A stretch of 10,817 nucleotides of DNA, from NCBI GenBank assembly GCA_026982145.1, contig JALSHQ010000359.1, positions 1 to 10,817 on the forward strand. The letters are read 5' to 3'. This DNA is from Gammaproteobacteria bacterium (GTDB taxonomy: Bacteria; Pseudomonadota; Gammaproteobacteria; SZUA-140). Shown one piece after another: positions 1 to 6,012 of the stretch. The translations under genes were made by a program, and so were the position numbers. The notes beneath the pieces are model-generated. The model ran no database searches and was not told where the DNA came from. It saw only the letters and a list, made by a program, of their open reading frames with translations. Every line of letters starts with the position of its first letter. The first letter of the stretch is position 1.

Positions 1-35
1 TCTTCTTTTGTAAAATTATTTTTTTCAGTCATCAT
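1..35 (-). CDS. possible 5' end of an unidentified gene running off the left edge
   Basis: On the minus strand two adjacent ATG codons (35-33 and 32-30) open a frame reading MMTEKNNFTKE to the window edge. The composition is typical of a bacterial N-terminus, and the position would make it divergent from gluQ. No clear Shine-Dalgarno sequence precedes it, and about eleven codons are too few to identify a family. Two plus-strand frames are also open over the same bases (stops at 91-93 and 102-104), so a plus-strand gene ending here is an alternative. Function unknown. Confidence 0.28.
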   Translation of the reverse strand, partial: MMTEKNNFTKE

Positions 36-153
36 CGCTATTCAATTAATCGACAACGTGTCGCCACGTGTTCGTTTTCAAAAACAATATTGATGCGATA
101 CTAAGAAGTAAGAAGTCTTGGAAAAGTAACGAGATATCGTGACTATCCTTTAA

Positions 154-204
154 ATTCACACGCCCAGATAGACAATCTTCACCTAGGATTCACGCCGCCC
201 AGAT
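154..204. repeat. imperfect direct repeat, ATTCAC-n-CGCCCAGAT
   Basis: ATTCACACGCCCAGAT (154-169) recurs as ATTCACGCCGCCCAGAT (188-204). Both copies share ATTCAC and CGCCCAGAT and differ by one or two bases between them. Copy starts are 34 bases apart, close to three helical turns. The copies lie upstream of the possible gluQ -10 element, which would suit paired protein-binding sites. This is inference; the repeat matches no binding site I recognise. Confidence 0.45.
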
Positions 205-209
205 CACGC

Positions 210-226
210 AACAATATATAATTGTT
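210..226. repeat. inverted repeat AACAAT-ATATA-ATTGTT
   Basis: A perfect 6-bp inverted repeat with a 5-bp AT centre lies just upstream of TATAAT at 235-240. It could be an operator for a dimeric regulator of gluQ or of a divergent gene. In such AT-rich DNA a symmetric sequence of this size can also arise by chance. Confidence 0.35.
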
Positions 227-276
227 ATTGTTTTTATAATGTTGTTCAAAAGTATATCCGTTTCCGATGGCAGATA

Positions 277-322
277 CCATGAAAAAACTGTGAATTCCTT
301 CTGGCTGACCTGCTTTTCATGG
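277..322 (+). repeat. 9-bp inverted repeat CCATGAAAA / TTTTCATGG in the gluQ leader
   Basis: CCATGAAAA (277-285) is perfectly complementary to TTTTCATGG (314-322), with a 28-base loop between them. If transcription of gluQ starts near 247, the repeat could fold in the 5' untranslated RNA. A second small hairpin, TGAAG-TAC-CTTCA, follows near 328-340. No known riboswitch or T-box pattern was recognised. Confidence 0.4.
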
Positions 323-381
323 CAAAATGAAGTACCTTCAGGGCATTCTTTTAAATTAATGTCAACGCTAGAGAAAAACTC

Positions 382-1326
382 ATGAGTGGGCGATATGCCC
401 CAAGCCCCAGTGGCTCCCTACACTTGGGCAATCTACGCACCGCGTTGATCGCTTGGCTCCAAGCTCGGCTTGCATCCCACCCCTTTATTCTGCGCATTGA
501 AGATTTGGATCTGCCACGCACCAAAGCGGGTAGCCGTGAGCAGATGATAAAAGACCTTCTGTGGCTAGGGCTCGACTGGGATCAAGGCCCAGACATTGGA
601 GGCCCCGCCGCCCCTTATGAACAGTCACAACGCGCAATCCTTTACGAGGCCGCATTTGTGCAGCTACTTGAGCAAGGGTTGATTTACCCCTGCTACTGCT
701 CGCGCAAAGATATTCAAAATTCGGCTCGCGCTCCGCATGCCCATAAAAATGAGTCGATCTACCCCGGCAGCTGTCGCACGCCTGAAAAACGCGCCGAGAT
801 CGCCCAACGACACCCCAACAAAGTGGCCGCATGGCGTTACCGCACTTCATCTCGCTCCATTGAGTTTGAAGATCGCATCCTAGGCAAAGTGAGCCAAACA
901 CTTGACCTTGAAGTGGGTGATTTTGTGGTCAAACGCGCCGACGGCCTCTTTGCCTATCAACTCGCTGTCGTGGTCGACGATGGGCTCATGGGCGTGACCA
1001 ATGTAGTGCGCGGCGCTGACCTGCTAGATTCCACAGCGCGGCAAATCGAACTGTTCGAAGTGCTCGGCTACCCCGCCCCAGCTTTCTGGCATGTGCCGTT
1101 AATGACAGATGCACAGGGCACACGGCTTTCAAAACGCGATGGCTCGGACTCACTTAATATGTGGCAACAACAGGGAAAAAGCGCAGCAACACTCATCGGC
1201 CACCTCGCCTTTACCGTAGGGTTAATTGATGAAGCACAACCACTCTCGGCACAAGAGCTATTACAAGGGTTAACGCTTGATCAATTACAACAGCGCATCC
1301 AACGAGGCATTACCCCCCGCGAATAA
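382..1326 (+). CDS. gluQ: glutamyl-Q tRNA(Asp) synthetase (GluQRS)
   Basis: A paralogue of glutamyl-tRNA synthetase that lacks the anticodon-binding domain. The family activates glutamate with ATP and attaches it to the queuosine base at the wobble position of tRNA(Asp), in the cytoplasm. Visible features of the 314-residue protein: an ATP-binding HIGH-type motif H14-L-G-N17 after RYAPSPSGSL, RIEDLD at 38-43, a zinc site C104-x-C106 with Y127 and C131 as in the family, and a KMSKS-type loop RLSKRDG at 248-254. The length matches E. coli YadB (about 308). The product stops where the anticodon-binding domain of a full GluRS would begin. The ATG at 382 gives the expected N-terminus; a weak GAGA lies about nine bases upstream. 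The M18 peptidase gene follows after roughly 125 bases. Confidence 0.95.
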   Translation: MSGRYAPSPSGSLHLGNLRTALIAWLQARLASHPFILRIEDLDLPRTKAGSREQMIKDLLWLGLDWDQGPDIGGPAAPYEQSQRAILYEAAFVQLLEQGLIYPCYCSRKDIQNSARAPHAHKNESIYPGSCRTPEKRAEIAQRHPNKVAAWRYRTSSRSIEFEDRILGKVSQTLDLEVGDFVVKRADGLFAYQLAVVVDDGLMGVTNVVRGADLLDSTARQIELFEVLGYPAPAFWHVPLMTDAQGTRLSKRDGSDSLNMWQQQGKSAATLIGHLAFTVGLIDEAQPLSAQELLQGLTLDQLQQRIQRGITPRE

Positions 1327-1371
1327 ATGAATACGGTTCATCTGCACTCACCAAGCATCTCCTTTATTATT

Positions 1372-1390
1372 ATCTCTACTGCTTAGAGAT
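1372..1390 (+). repeat. 7-bp hairpin ATCTCTA-CTGCT-TAGAGAT
   Basis: A perfect 7-bp inverted repeat with a 5-base loop lies between gluQ and the M18 peptidase gene. No T-run follows it, so it is not a standard intrinsic terminator on the plus strand. It could be a leader hairpin or an operator for the peptidase gene. Confidence 0.35.
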
Positions 1391-1452
1391 CAGGACTCAC
1401 CGCACGAGTCATGATAAATTCAATACTCACACTCACAATGCATGAGAAACAG

Positions 1453-2742
1453 ATGAACCAAGCCCAACAGCTGCTCGAGTTTATAGATAATAGCCCCAGC
1501 CCGTGGCATGCGGTTGAATCCACTATTGCGATGCTAACTCAGCACGGTTTTACTGCGCTCGCTGAAAAAGAGCCTTGGCAGCTCACCACTGGCAGGCGCT
1601 ATTACACGGTGCGCGATCAATCCTCTATTATCGCCTTTGTAGTCGGCTCAGCACCGCCCTGCGAGAGTGGCTATCGCATCATCGGTGCTCACACAGATTC
1701 CCCTGGGCTGCGTATCAAACCTCACCCTGAGCAGAAGAAAGGCCAATATCTACGCTTGGGTGTAGAGGTTTACGGCGGGCCCATTCTTGCGACCTTTGCA
1801 GACCGGGATCTTTCACTCGCAGGGCGGGTCAGCATTAAAACAGGCGAGCAGCCACAGGCATTTGAAACGCGCCTACTGCGCATTGATGAGTCGGTTGTGC
1901 GCCTGCCCAACCTCGCCATTCACCTTAACCGGGAAGTCAATAAAAATGGGTTAAAGTTCAATATGCAAAATGAGCTACCACTGCTTTTCTCGCAGGCTGA
2001 CCCAACAGAGGCATCTTTCAAAAATTTTATTGCAGCGCGCATGCAGGTCGAAGAAGCGGCCATTCTGGCATGGGAGCTGGCCGTTTATGATCTGCAACCG
2101 GGAGCCTTTTTTGGTGCGGATCAAGCATTCATTACCAATAGCCAATTAGATAATCTCGCCTCATGCCACGCCGCACTCCTCGCCTTAAGTTCAGTACTGG
2201 ATAAACCGAGCGCGGCGACACAGTTGGTTGCTTTTTTTGACCATGAAGAGGTTGGCAGTGGCAGTGCAAAAGGGGCTGATGGGAGCTTCCTCAACGATGT
2301 GTTAACACGCATCAGCAGTGCGCTTGATGAAGGGGCACAAAGCCATCACCGAGCCATCGCTCAGAGCTACCTATTAAGCGCCGATATGGCTCACGCTTGG
2401 CACCCTAACTTCAGCCATCAGCATGACCCTGAACATCAACCGATCATTAACGCCGGGCCAGTGATTAAAATCAACACCAACCAGCGTTATACAACGGATG
2501 CACATACCGAAGCGCTGTTTGTCGCCATCTGTGAAGCGGAGAAAGTTCCTTATCAAAAATTTGTGAATCGCAGTGATCTGGCCTGTGGCAGCACCATCGG
2601 CCCAATGTCTGCAGCGAAAACCGGCATTCGCTCACTGGATGTCGGCAACCCGATGTGGGCGATGCACAGCATTCGGGAAAGCGCTGGCGTTGCGGATCAT
2701 GATTATATGATTCGCGCGATGGCCGGATTCCTGCGCTGTTAA
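1453..2742 (+). CDS. apeB: M18 family aspartyl aminopeptidase
   Basis: A cytoplasmic di-zinc aminopeptidase of the M18 family, which removes N-terminal residues, often acidic ones, from peptides. From the ATG at 1453 the protein is 429 residues, about the length I recall for Pseudomonas ApeB, and begins MNQAQQLLEF followed by the family's SPSPWHA. Metal and catalytic motifs are intact: GAHTDSP (H80, D82), QLDNLAS (D233), DHEEVGS (E265, E266), LSADMAH (D311) and AMHSIRE (H405). SDLACGSTIGP near 374-384 is also characteristic. In-frame ATGs at 1411 and 1438 would add 14 or 5 residues that do not resemble the family, and none of the three starts has a strong ribosome site, so 1453 was chosen by homology. 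The gene converges on DUF523 with 15 bases between stop codons and no obvious terminator. Confidence 0.92.
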   Translation: MNQAQQLLEFIDNSPSPWHAVESTIAMLTQHGFTALAEKEPWQLTTGRRYYTVRDQSSIIAFVVGSAPPCESGYRIIGAHTDSPGLRIKPHPEQKKGQYLRLGVEVYGGPILATFADRDLSLAGRVSIKTGEQPQAFETRLLRIDESVVRLPNLAIHLNREVNKNGLKFNMQNELPLLFSQADPTEASFKNFIAARMQVEEAAILAWELAVYDLQPGAFFGADQAFITNSQLDNLASCHAALLALSSVLDKPSAATQLVAFFDHEEVGSGSAKGADGSFLNDVLTRISSALDEGAQSHHRAIAQSYLLSADMAHAWHPNFSHQHDPEHQPIINAGPVIKINTNQRYTTDAHTEALFVAICEAEKVPYQKFVNRSDLACGSTIGPMSAAKTGIRSLDVGNPMWAMHSIRESAGVADHDYMIRAMAGFLRC

Positions 2743-2757
2743 AATCCAGCAGCCGCT

Positions 2758-3222
2758 TCAGAGTTTATCCAGCGCCTGCTCACTCAGGACACGTATTCCG
2801 TGTGCTTGTAGCAACCGGGTGGTGATACCACGCCCCGCCACACGACGACTGCTAAAGCTGCCGTCGTAGACCTCCCCGCTGCCGCATGATGGGCTGCCCT
2901 CTTTCAAGATCGCGGTGGTCACGCACTTTGCTGTTGCCAACACAAGTGCCGCTGCTGCACCTTTATTAAACTGTGCAGTAACATCCTCACCCAAGCTATT
3001 TCTCACACAACAGCAAGATGAGCCATCACCGACAGTGCAAATCTCAGCGGCAGCACGCGGCACAGGTAAGCCCCCGGCCACCTCAGGGCAGATGGCGAAC
3101 AGTTCATACCCTTGGGAGGGAAGCTCAGCAATACCGCTATGCGGCAATACTTTGCCATCATAACGCACCGCCTCACCCACGAGACAAGCACTCACCAGCA
3201 GTGGTATTTGGGGGCGCTTCAT
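2758..3222 (-). CDS. DUF523 family protein (YbbK / TudS-like)
   Basis: A 154-residue DUF523 protein. One studied member, the thiouracil desulfidase TudS, carries a [4Fe-4S] cluster on three conserved cysteines and removes sulfur from 2-thiouracil. The three family motifs are present: LLVSACLVG (C13) followed by VRYDG, AICPEVAGGLPVPR (C45) and KEGSPSCGSG (C113). A cytoplasmic iron-sulfur desulfidase is therefore plausible, but the true substrate is unknown. The open frame extends upstream to 3516, but that part overlaps the divergent permease gene and resembles nothing, so the ATG at 3222-3220 (MKRPQIPLLVSACLVG) is the natural start. An unusual Cys-Cys-Cys run sits at residues 70-72, where I would not expect conserved cysteines. 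The gene is divergent from a TauE/SafE permease. Confidence 0.9.
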   Translation of the reverse strand: MKRPQIPLLVSACLVGEAVRYDGKVLPHSGIAELPSQGYELFAICPEVAGGLPVPRAAAEICTVGDGSSCCCVRNSLGEDVTAQFNKGAAAALVLATAKCVTTAILKEGSPSCGSGEVYDGSFSSRRVAGRGITTRLLQAHGIRVLSEQALDKL

Positions 3223-3226
3223 ATTT

Positions 3227-3268
3227 GTCAGATTCGAAAGTGGTATTATGGAGGATAGTGAATCTGAC
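3227..3268. promoter_or_regulatory. 9-bp inverted repeat in the DUF523/TauE divergent promoter region
   Basis: GTCAGATTC (3227-3235) and GAATCTGAC (3260-3268) form a perfect inverted repeat around a 24-base centre. It lies five bases before the DUF523 start codon on one side and about 40 before the permease start on the other. Arm centres are 33 bp apart, about three helical turns, which would suit a regulator binding both arms on the same DNA face. A possible -10 for the permease is TATAAC at 3274-3279. For the minus strand, TTGTTA (3280-3275) and TATCCT (3257-3252) are weak candidates. The regulator is unknown. Confidence 0.5.
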
Positions 3269-3307
3269 CAGTATATAACAATCATCACCCATTCAGAGAA
3301 CATCGCA

Positions 3308-4057
3308 ATGAACTCCCCATTGTTCGACTTCAGTGTGCTGCAGCTCGCACTTACGGCGCTGCTCTTTGTCTGGACAGGCTTTGTTCGCAGTGGTCTCGGT
3401 TTTGGTGGTGCCGCTCTGGGGCTCCCATTAATGCTCTTCATCAACGACCAACCACTCTTCTGGTTGCCCGTTATCGGTGCGCACCTGCTCTTTTTCTCGG
3501 CACTCACACTGCGCACCCGGCTCGATAATGTCGACTGGCGCTACCTCAAAAAGAGTGCCATCTATATCACTCCACCCGCGTTAATCGGCGTCTTTGGATT
3601 GATCACTTTACCTAATCAGTGGATGCTAATCTTCATCTATTCAGTTTCGCTTTTTTACGCGCTGATGTGGCTGCTCAACCTCGCGATCAGCAGTCGGCAT
3701 GGCTGGAGTGATAAACTACTGCTAGGTTTCGGTGGCTATGTCGCAGGCGCGTCGCTTACTGGAGCGCCATTGATGGTGGCCGTTTTCATGCGCAACGTCT
3801 CCTTCTCACAGCTGCGCAACACCCTTTTTGTGCTCTGGTTTAGCTTGGTCTCGCTCAAAATGAGCACCTTTGCCATGTTCGCCATTCCACTTCAATTAGA
3901 GAGCGCGCTCCTGCTATTGCCAGCCGCCGCTATTGGCCATGTTATTGGGCTAAAAGCACATGAAAGCATCCTCAAAAATGACCAGCAGTTCAAGCGGCTT
4001 GTTGGCGGCTTTTTAGTCGTCATCAGTATTTTAGGGCTGCTAAAGGTGTGGTTATAA
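3308..4057 (+). CDS. TauE/SafE family membrane permease (putative sulfite/organosulfonate exporter type)
   Basis: A multi-pass inner-membrane protein of 249 residues, in the usual range for the TauE/SafE (formerly DUF81) family. Members are linked to export of sulfite, sulfoacetate or other small anions; the substrate here is not shown by the sequence. The N-terminal hydrophobic segment carries the typical glycine-rich RSGLGFGGAALGLP (residues 27-40). The second half repeats this as GFGGYVAGASLTGAPLMV (about 130-147), matching the two-repeat design of the family. Further hydrophobic stretches lie near 10-24, 41-66, 85-121, 157-180, 190-212 and 230-249. The ATG at 3308 was preferred because upstream ATG 3248 adds a polar 20-residue tail lying over the inverted repeat; a weak AGAGAA precedes 3308. 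It is divergent from DUF523. Confidence 0.85.
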   Translation: MNSPLFDFSVLQLALTALLFVWTGFVRSGLGFGGAALGLPLMLFINDQPLFWLPVIGAHLLFFSALTLRTRLDNVDWRYLKKSAIYITPPALIGVFGLITLPNQWMLIFIYSVSLFYALMWLLNLAISSRHGWSDKLLLGFGGYVAGASLTGAPLMVAVFMRNVSFSQLRNTLFVLWFSLVSLKMSTFAMFAIPLQLESALLLLPAAAIGHVIGLKAHESILKNDQQFKRLVGGFLVVISILGLLKVWL

Positions 4058-4121
4058 CGCAGCACGCTCAATTTTTGAGTCGACCGATGACGTAAAACCA
4101 ACATACCCAATTTTGAGGGCG

Positions 4122-4136
4122 ATAACATTATGTTAT
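4122..4136. repeat. palindrome ATAACAT-T-ATGTTAT
   Basis: A perfect 7-bp inverted repeat around a single central base, about 20 bases upstream of the likely -35 of the DUF3135 gene. It shares the ATAAC...GTTAT half-sites with a second palindrome at 4189-4201. The two centres are 66 bases apart. This suggests a pair of operators for one regulator, though no regulator is identified. Confidence 0.45.
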
Positions 4137-4154
4137 TTATATGAAATTTAATTT

Positions 4155-4181
4155 TTGACGCTCTGAAATATGGCTCATAAT
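4155..4181 (+). promoter_or_regulatory. candidate sigma-70-type promoter for the DUF3135 gene
   Basis: TTGACG (4155-4160) resembles a -35 box and CATAAT (4176-4181) a -10 box. The spacer is 15 bases, slightly short; using TAATGT at 4178-4183 instead gives 17. Transcription would start near 4188-4190, inside the second palindrome, leaving a leader of about 68 bases. Confidence 0.45.
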
Positions 4182-4188
4182 GTTGTAA

Positions 4189-4201
4189 AATAACTGTTAT
4201 T
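4189..4201. promoter_or_regulatory. palindrome AATAAC-T-GTTATT over the likely transcription start
   Basis: A perfect 6-bp inverted repeat around one base, placed just downstream of the candidate -10 box. A dimeric repressor bound here would block initiation at the DUF3135 promoter. It shares half-sites with the palindrome at 4122-4136. The role is inferred from position and symmetry only. Confidence 0.42.
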
Positions 4202-4256
4202 AAATGGGCATGGCGTAAAAGATCAAACGAATCGTTAACCACTAGGGGTCGTTAAT

Positions 4257-4628
4257 ATGAGCAGTGGGCATGAACAGATAACAAGCTACCAAGAACAAGC
4301 GAGTGATTGGGCGCAACTTGCACAAGAGAACCCAGACGCCTTTGAAGCAATGCGCATAAAGCTGGTCGACAACTTTATTAAAAACTCTCCGGAGAGCGTG
4401 CAAAGACGCCTCAAAGGCATGCAGTGGAAAATTGAGCATGTGCGCTCAAAAGCCAACAGCCCCGCCGAAGCACTGGCGGCTATTTCAGAAATGATGTGGG
4501 AATCTGCTCAGCAGTTGAGTGAAAAACAGCAGGATTTGCTTGATCTCTGCACGGGTAAAAAGAGCCGTGTTATATCTGCCCGTAACAGCGCTAAAATTTT
4601 AAACTTCCGCCAAGTCGCCAAACAGTAA
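4257..4628 (+). CDS. DUF3135 family protein of unknown function
   Basis: A small soluble protein of 123 residues assigned to DUF3135 by its central region: ENPDAFEAMR (24-33), NSPESVQRRLKGMQWKIE (43-60) and R63-x-K-A-x-S-P. The family is found in gammaproteobacteria and no activity is known to me. The predicted structure is mostly helical, with a basic C-terminal tail (101-123, KKSRVISARNSAKILNFRQV). There is no signal peptide or membrane segment, so it is probably cytoplasmic. The ATG at 4257 follows AGGGG (4244-4248) at a good distance. It appears to have its own promoter flanked by two palindromes. The direct repeat TCGTTAA (4232-4238, 4249-4255) overlaps the ribosome-binding region. It converges on DUF3301 with 71 bases between stops. 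Confidence 0.84.
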   Translation: MSSGHEQITSYQEQASDWAQLAQENPDAFEAMRIKLVDNFIKNSPESVQRRLKGMQWKIEHVRSKANSPAEALAAISEMMWESAQQLSEKQQDLLDLCTGKKSRVISARNSAKILNFRQVAKQ

Positions 4629-4699
4629 ATAATACTATTTTTGGCGCATATAATGCGTGAACAAGGCCAAGCCACAAAACCTCATTGACTCATGCTTTT

Positions 4700-5014
4700 T
4701 TAAAGTTTGTGAGGCTCCATCTCAATATTGTGTAAACGGCGCCCGAGGAATTGCATTTCGCCGCGATAGCGCTCATCTCCAAGGGTCGAAAACTCAAAGC
4801 GAAAATGGCACAACAGTGTCACACGCCCTTCGAGGTTACGACGCAAACGTACTTTTGAAAGCACCACACTATCATCAAGGAACTGTACATTACTTTCATG
4901 GCAACGGCGCTTTGCAACTTGGTAAGCGACTTGCTTCAGTTCATGGGTACGCCACCAGAAGGCAAATGCTAATACGATGCCAGATAGCAGCAGTAGTTCA
5001 AGCAATGATGGCAT
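4700..5014 (-). CDS. DUF3301 family small membrane-anchored protein
   Basis: A 104-residue protein of the DUF3301 family, whose function is unknown. It begins MPSLLELLLLSGIVLAFAFWW, one N-terminal membrane helix at roughly 3-21. A polar domain follows with family features: AKRRCHESNVQFLDDSVVL, then RLRRNLEGRV, FRFEFSTLGDERYRGEM, and a closing LGRRLHNIEMEPHKL. The topology (cytoplasmic or periplasmic domain) is not clear. The frame could also start at TTG 5020, two codons earlier; ATG 5014 was chosen. The upstream transglycosylase gene ends 14 bases before, and no strong ribosome site is seen, so translational coupling to that gene is likely. A 135-codon plus-strand frame covering the same bases is judged to be antisense noise. 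Confidence 0.82.
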   Translation of the reverse strand: MPSLLELLLLSGIVLAFAFWWRTHELKQVAYQVAKRRCHESNVQFLDDSVVLSKVRLRRNLEGRVTLLCHFRFEFSTLGDERYRGEMQFLGRRLHNIEMEPHKL

Positions 5015-5028
5015 TATCAAGAATGCAT

Positions 5029-6012
5029 TCAGCGTGCAATAGCATCAGCCAAAGTGCCCACTGAAATTGCAAATTTATGCGAACGATTCCAGTCAAGTAT
5101 CGCGCTGTAGTTTGCTGGGTAGGTCAAAAAGGCGCGCGTCCCTGAGCCATCTGGCTGCACAATGGTCGCGACCAAATCACGCTTGGGTAGTGGTTGACCA
5201 AACTGCTTACGGACACCGAGCGCTTGCCACTCAGCCAATGATTTTTTTACTTTTTCTTTGATTAATGTCTGATCAAAAGCCGCTGGCAACTGCACTTCGC
5301 GCCCCCAGGTTTGGTCACTGCGCCAACCGATGCTGGAGAGATAGTGAGCGGCCGAGGCAAAAGCATCTGCCTTCGACTCCCAGACGTTGATCTTGCCATC
5401 GCCATCGCCATCGATCGCATAGGCACGGAATGTAGATGGCATGAACTGTGTTTGCCCCATGGCACCCGCCCATGACCCCTTCATCTTCTCAAGCGTAATG
5501 TGCCCTTCGTCCAAAATCACCAAAGCATCGATCAACTGTTTACGGAAGAATTTAGCGCGGCGAGGGTCATACGCCAACGTAGTCAATGCAGCAATCACAT
5601 TATGGCCACCACTAAAACGACCATAGCTCGTTTCCATTCCCCACAAAGCAGCGATAAAACGCCCTTGCACTCCAAAGCGCGCTTCAATTTTTTGAAATAA
5701 TTCGCGGTGCTCGCGGTACTGCTTACGCCCTAACTCGATGCGATAAGGGGTGACTCGTTTGTCGAAATAGTCCTGAAATGTCTGAATCGTCTCCGGCTGT
5801 GAACGATCCAACTTCACCACTCGCGGGCTTGGTTTAACCCCAACAAAGGCCTGCTCAAGTGTCTTGTCCGAAATACCCTGTTGACGCGCTTCTTGTTTGA
5901 ATTCAATCAGCCAGCGCGAAAAGTTTTCATCTTCACTCGCCAGCGCTACAGTAGGCAACAGCAGCGAAGCTAACATCGCTATCTTCAGTAAAAGTGGTGA
6001 TTTATGAGTCAT
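5029..6012 (-). CDS. periplasmic lytic murein transglycosylase, MltB/Slt35 family (GH103)
   Basis: The family cuts the MurNAc-GlcNAc bond of peptidoglycan with formation of 1,6-anhydroMurNAc. The protein has 327 residues. Residues 1-25 form a Sec signal peptide ending TVALA before SED. There is no lipobox cysteine, so it should be free in the periplasm, unlike lipoprotein MltB of E. coli. The catalytic glutamate is E127 in ALWGMETSYGRF, and the sugar-binding motif AMGQTQFMPSTF spans 184-195. A canonical EF-hand loop (D201, D203, D205, G206, I208, E212; bases 5377-5412) matches the calcium site known from Slt35. There is no added C-terminal peptidoglycan-binding domain. The signal peptide supports the ATG at 6012. 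It is probably co-transcribed with DUF3301 downstream. Confidence 0.94.
   Translation of the reverse strand: MTHKSPLLLKIAMLASLLLPTVALASEDENFSRWLIEFKQEARQQGISDKTLEQAFVGVKPSPRVVKLDRSQPETIQTFQDYFDKRVTPYRIELGRKQYREHRELFQKIEARFGVQGRFIAALWGMETSYGRFSGGHNVIAALTTLAYDPRRAKFFRKQLIDALVILDEGHITLEKMKGSWAGAMGQTQFMPSTFRAYAIDGDGDGKINVWESKADAFASAAHYLSSIGWRSDQTWGREVQLPAAFDQTLIKEKVKKSLAEWQALGVRKQFGQPLPKRDLVATIVQPDGSGTRAFLTYPANYSAILDWNRSHKFAISVGTLADAIAR

Larger units (their letters stand above)
36..381. promoter_or_regulatory. AT-rich intergenic region upstream of gluQ
   Basis: About 345 bases hold no convincing gene. The sequence shows an imperfect direct repeat (154-169 and 188-204), a 17-bp inverted repeat (210-226), a perfect TATAAT hexamer at 235-240 and a 9-bp inverted repeat (277-285 and 314-322). 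TATAAT lies in a position to serve as a -10 element for gluQ, giving a leader of roughly 135 bases. However, the bases 16 to 18 upstream do not resemble TTGACA, so an activator or another promoter may be needed. In many gammaproteobacteria gluQ follows dksA; that gene is not present here. Confidence 0.45.

Noticed and set aside
267..293. Short open frame with ATG 267 or 279 ending at TGA 291 as a leader peptide
   Set aside because: Only 8 or 4 codons, without a clear ribosome site and without a run of regulatory codons.
485..901. 138-codon minus-strand open frame
   Set aside because: It is antisense to gluQ, whose catalytic and zinc motifs cover the same bases.
3248..3307. Upstream ATG 3248 as the start of the TauE/SafE protein
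   Set aside because: The added 20 residues are polar and not family-like, and this start lies between the arms of the inverted repeat. ATG 3308 places the first membrane helix near the N-terminus as usual.
3223..3516. Extended N-terminus of the DUF523 frame
   Set aside because: The extra 98 residues overlap the divergent permease gene and the promoter region, and the family begins at MKRPQIPLLVSACLVG.
4067..4080. CTCAA-TTT-TTGAG after the TauE gene as a terminator
   Set aside because: A 5-bp AT-rich stem with no following T-run is too weak to call.
4645..4657. CGCAT-ATA-ATGCG hairpin between DUF3135 and DUF3301 as a terminator
   Set aside because: The stem is only 5 bp and no T-run follows on either strand.
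4657..5064. 135-codon open frame on the plus strand
   Set aside because: It starts with GTG and lies antisense to DUF3301 and the end of the transglycosylase, both of which have recognisable family sequence. Its own translation resembles no family.
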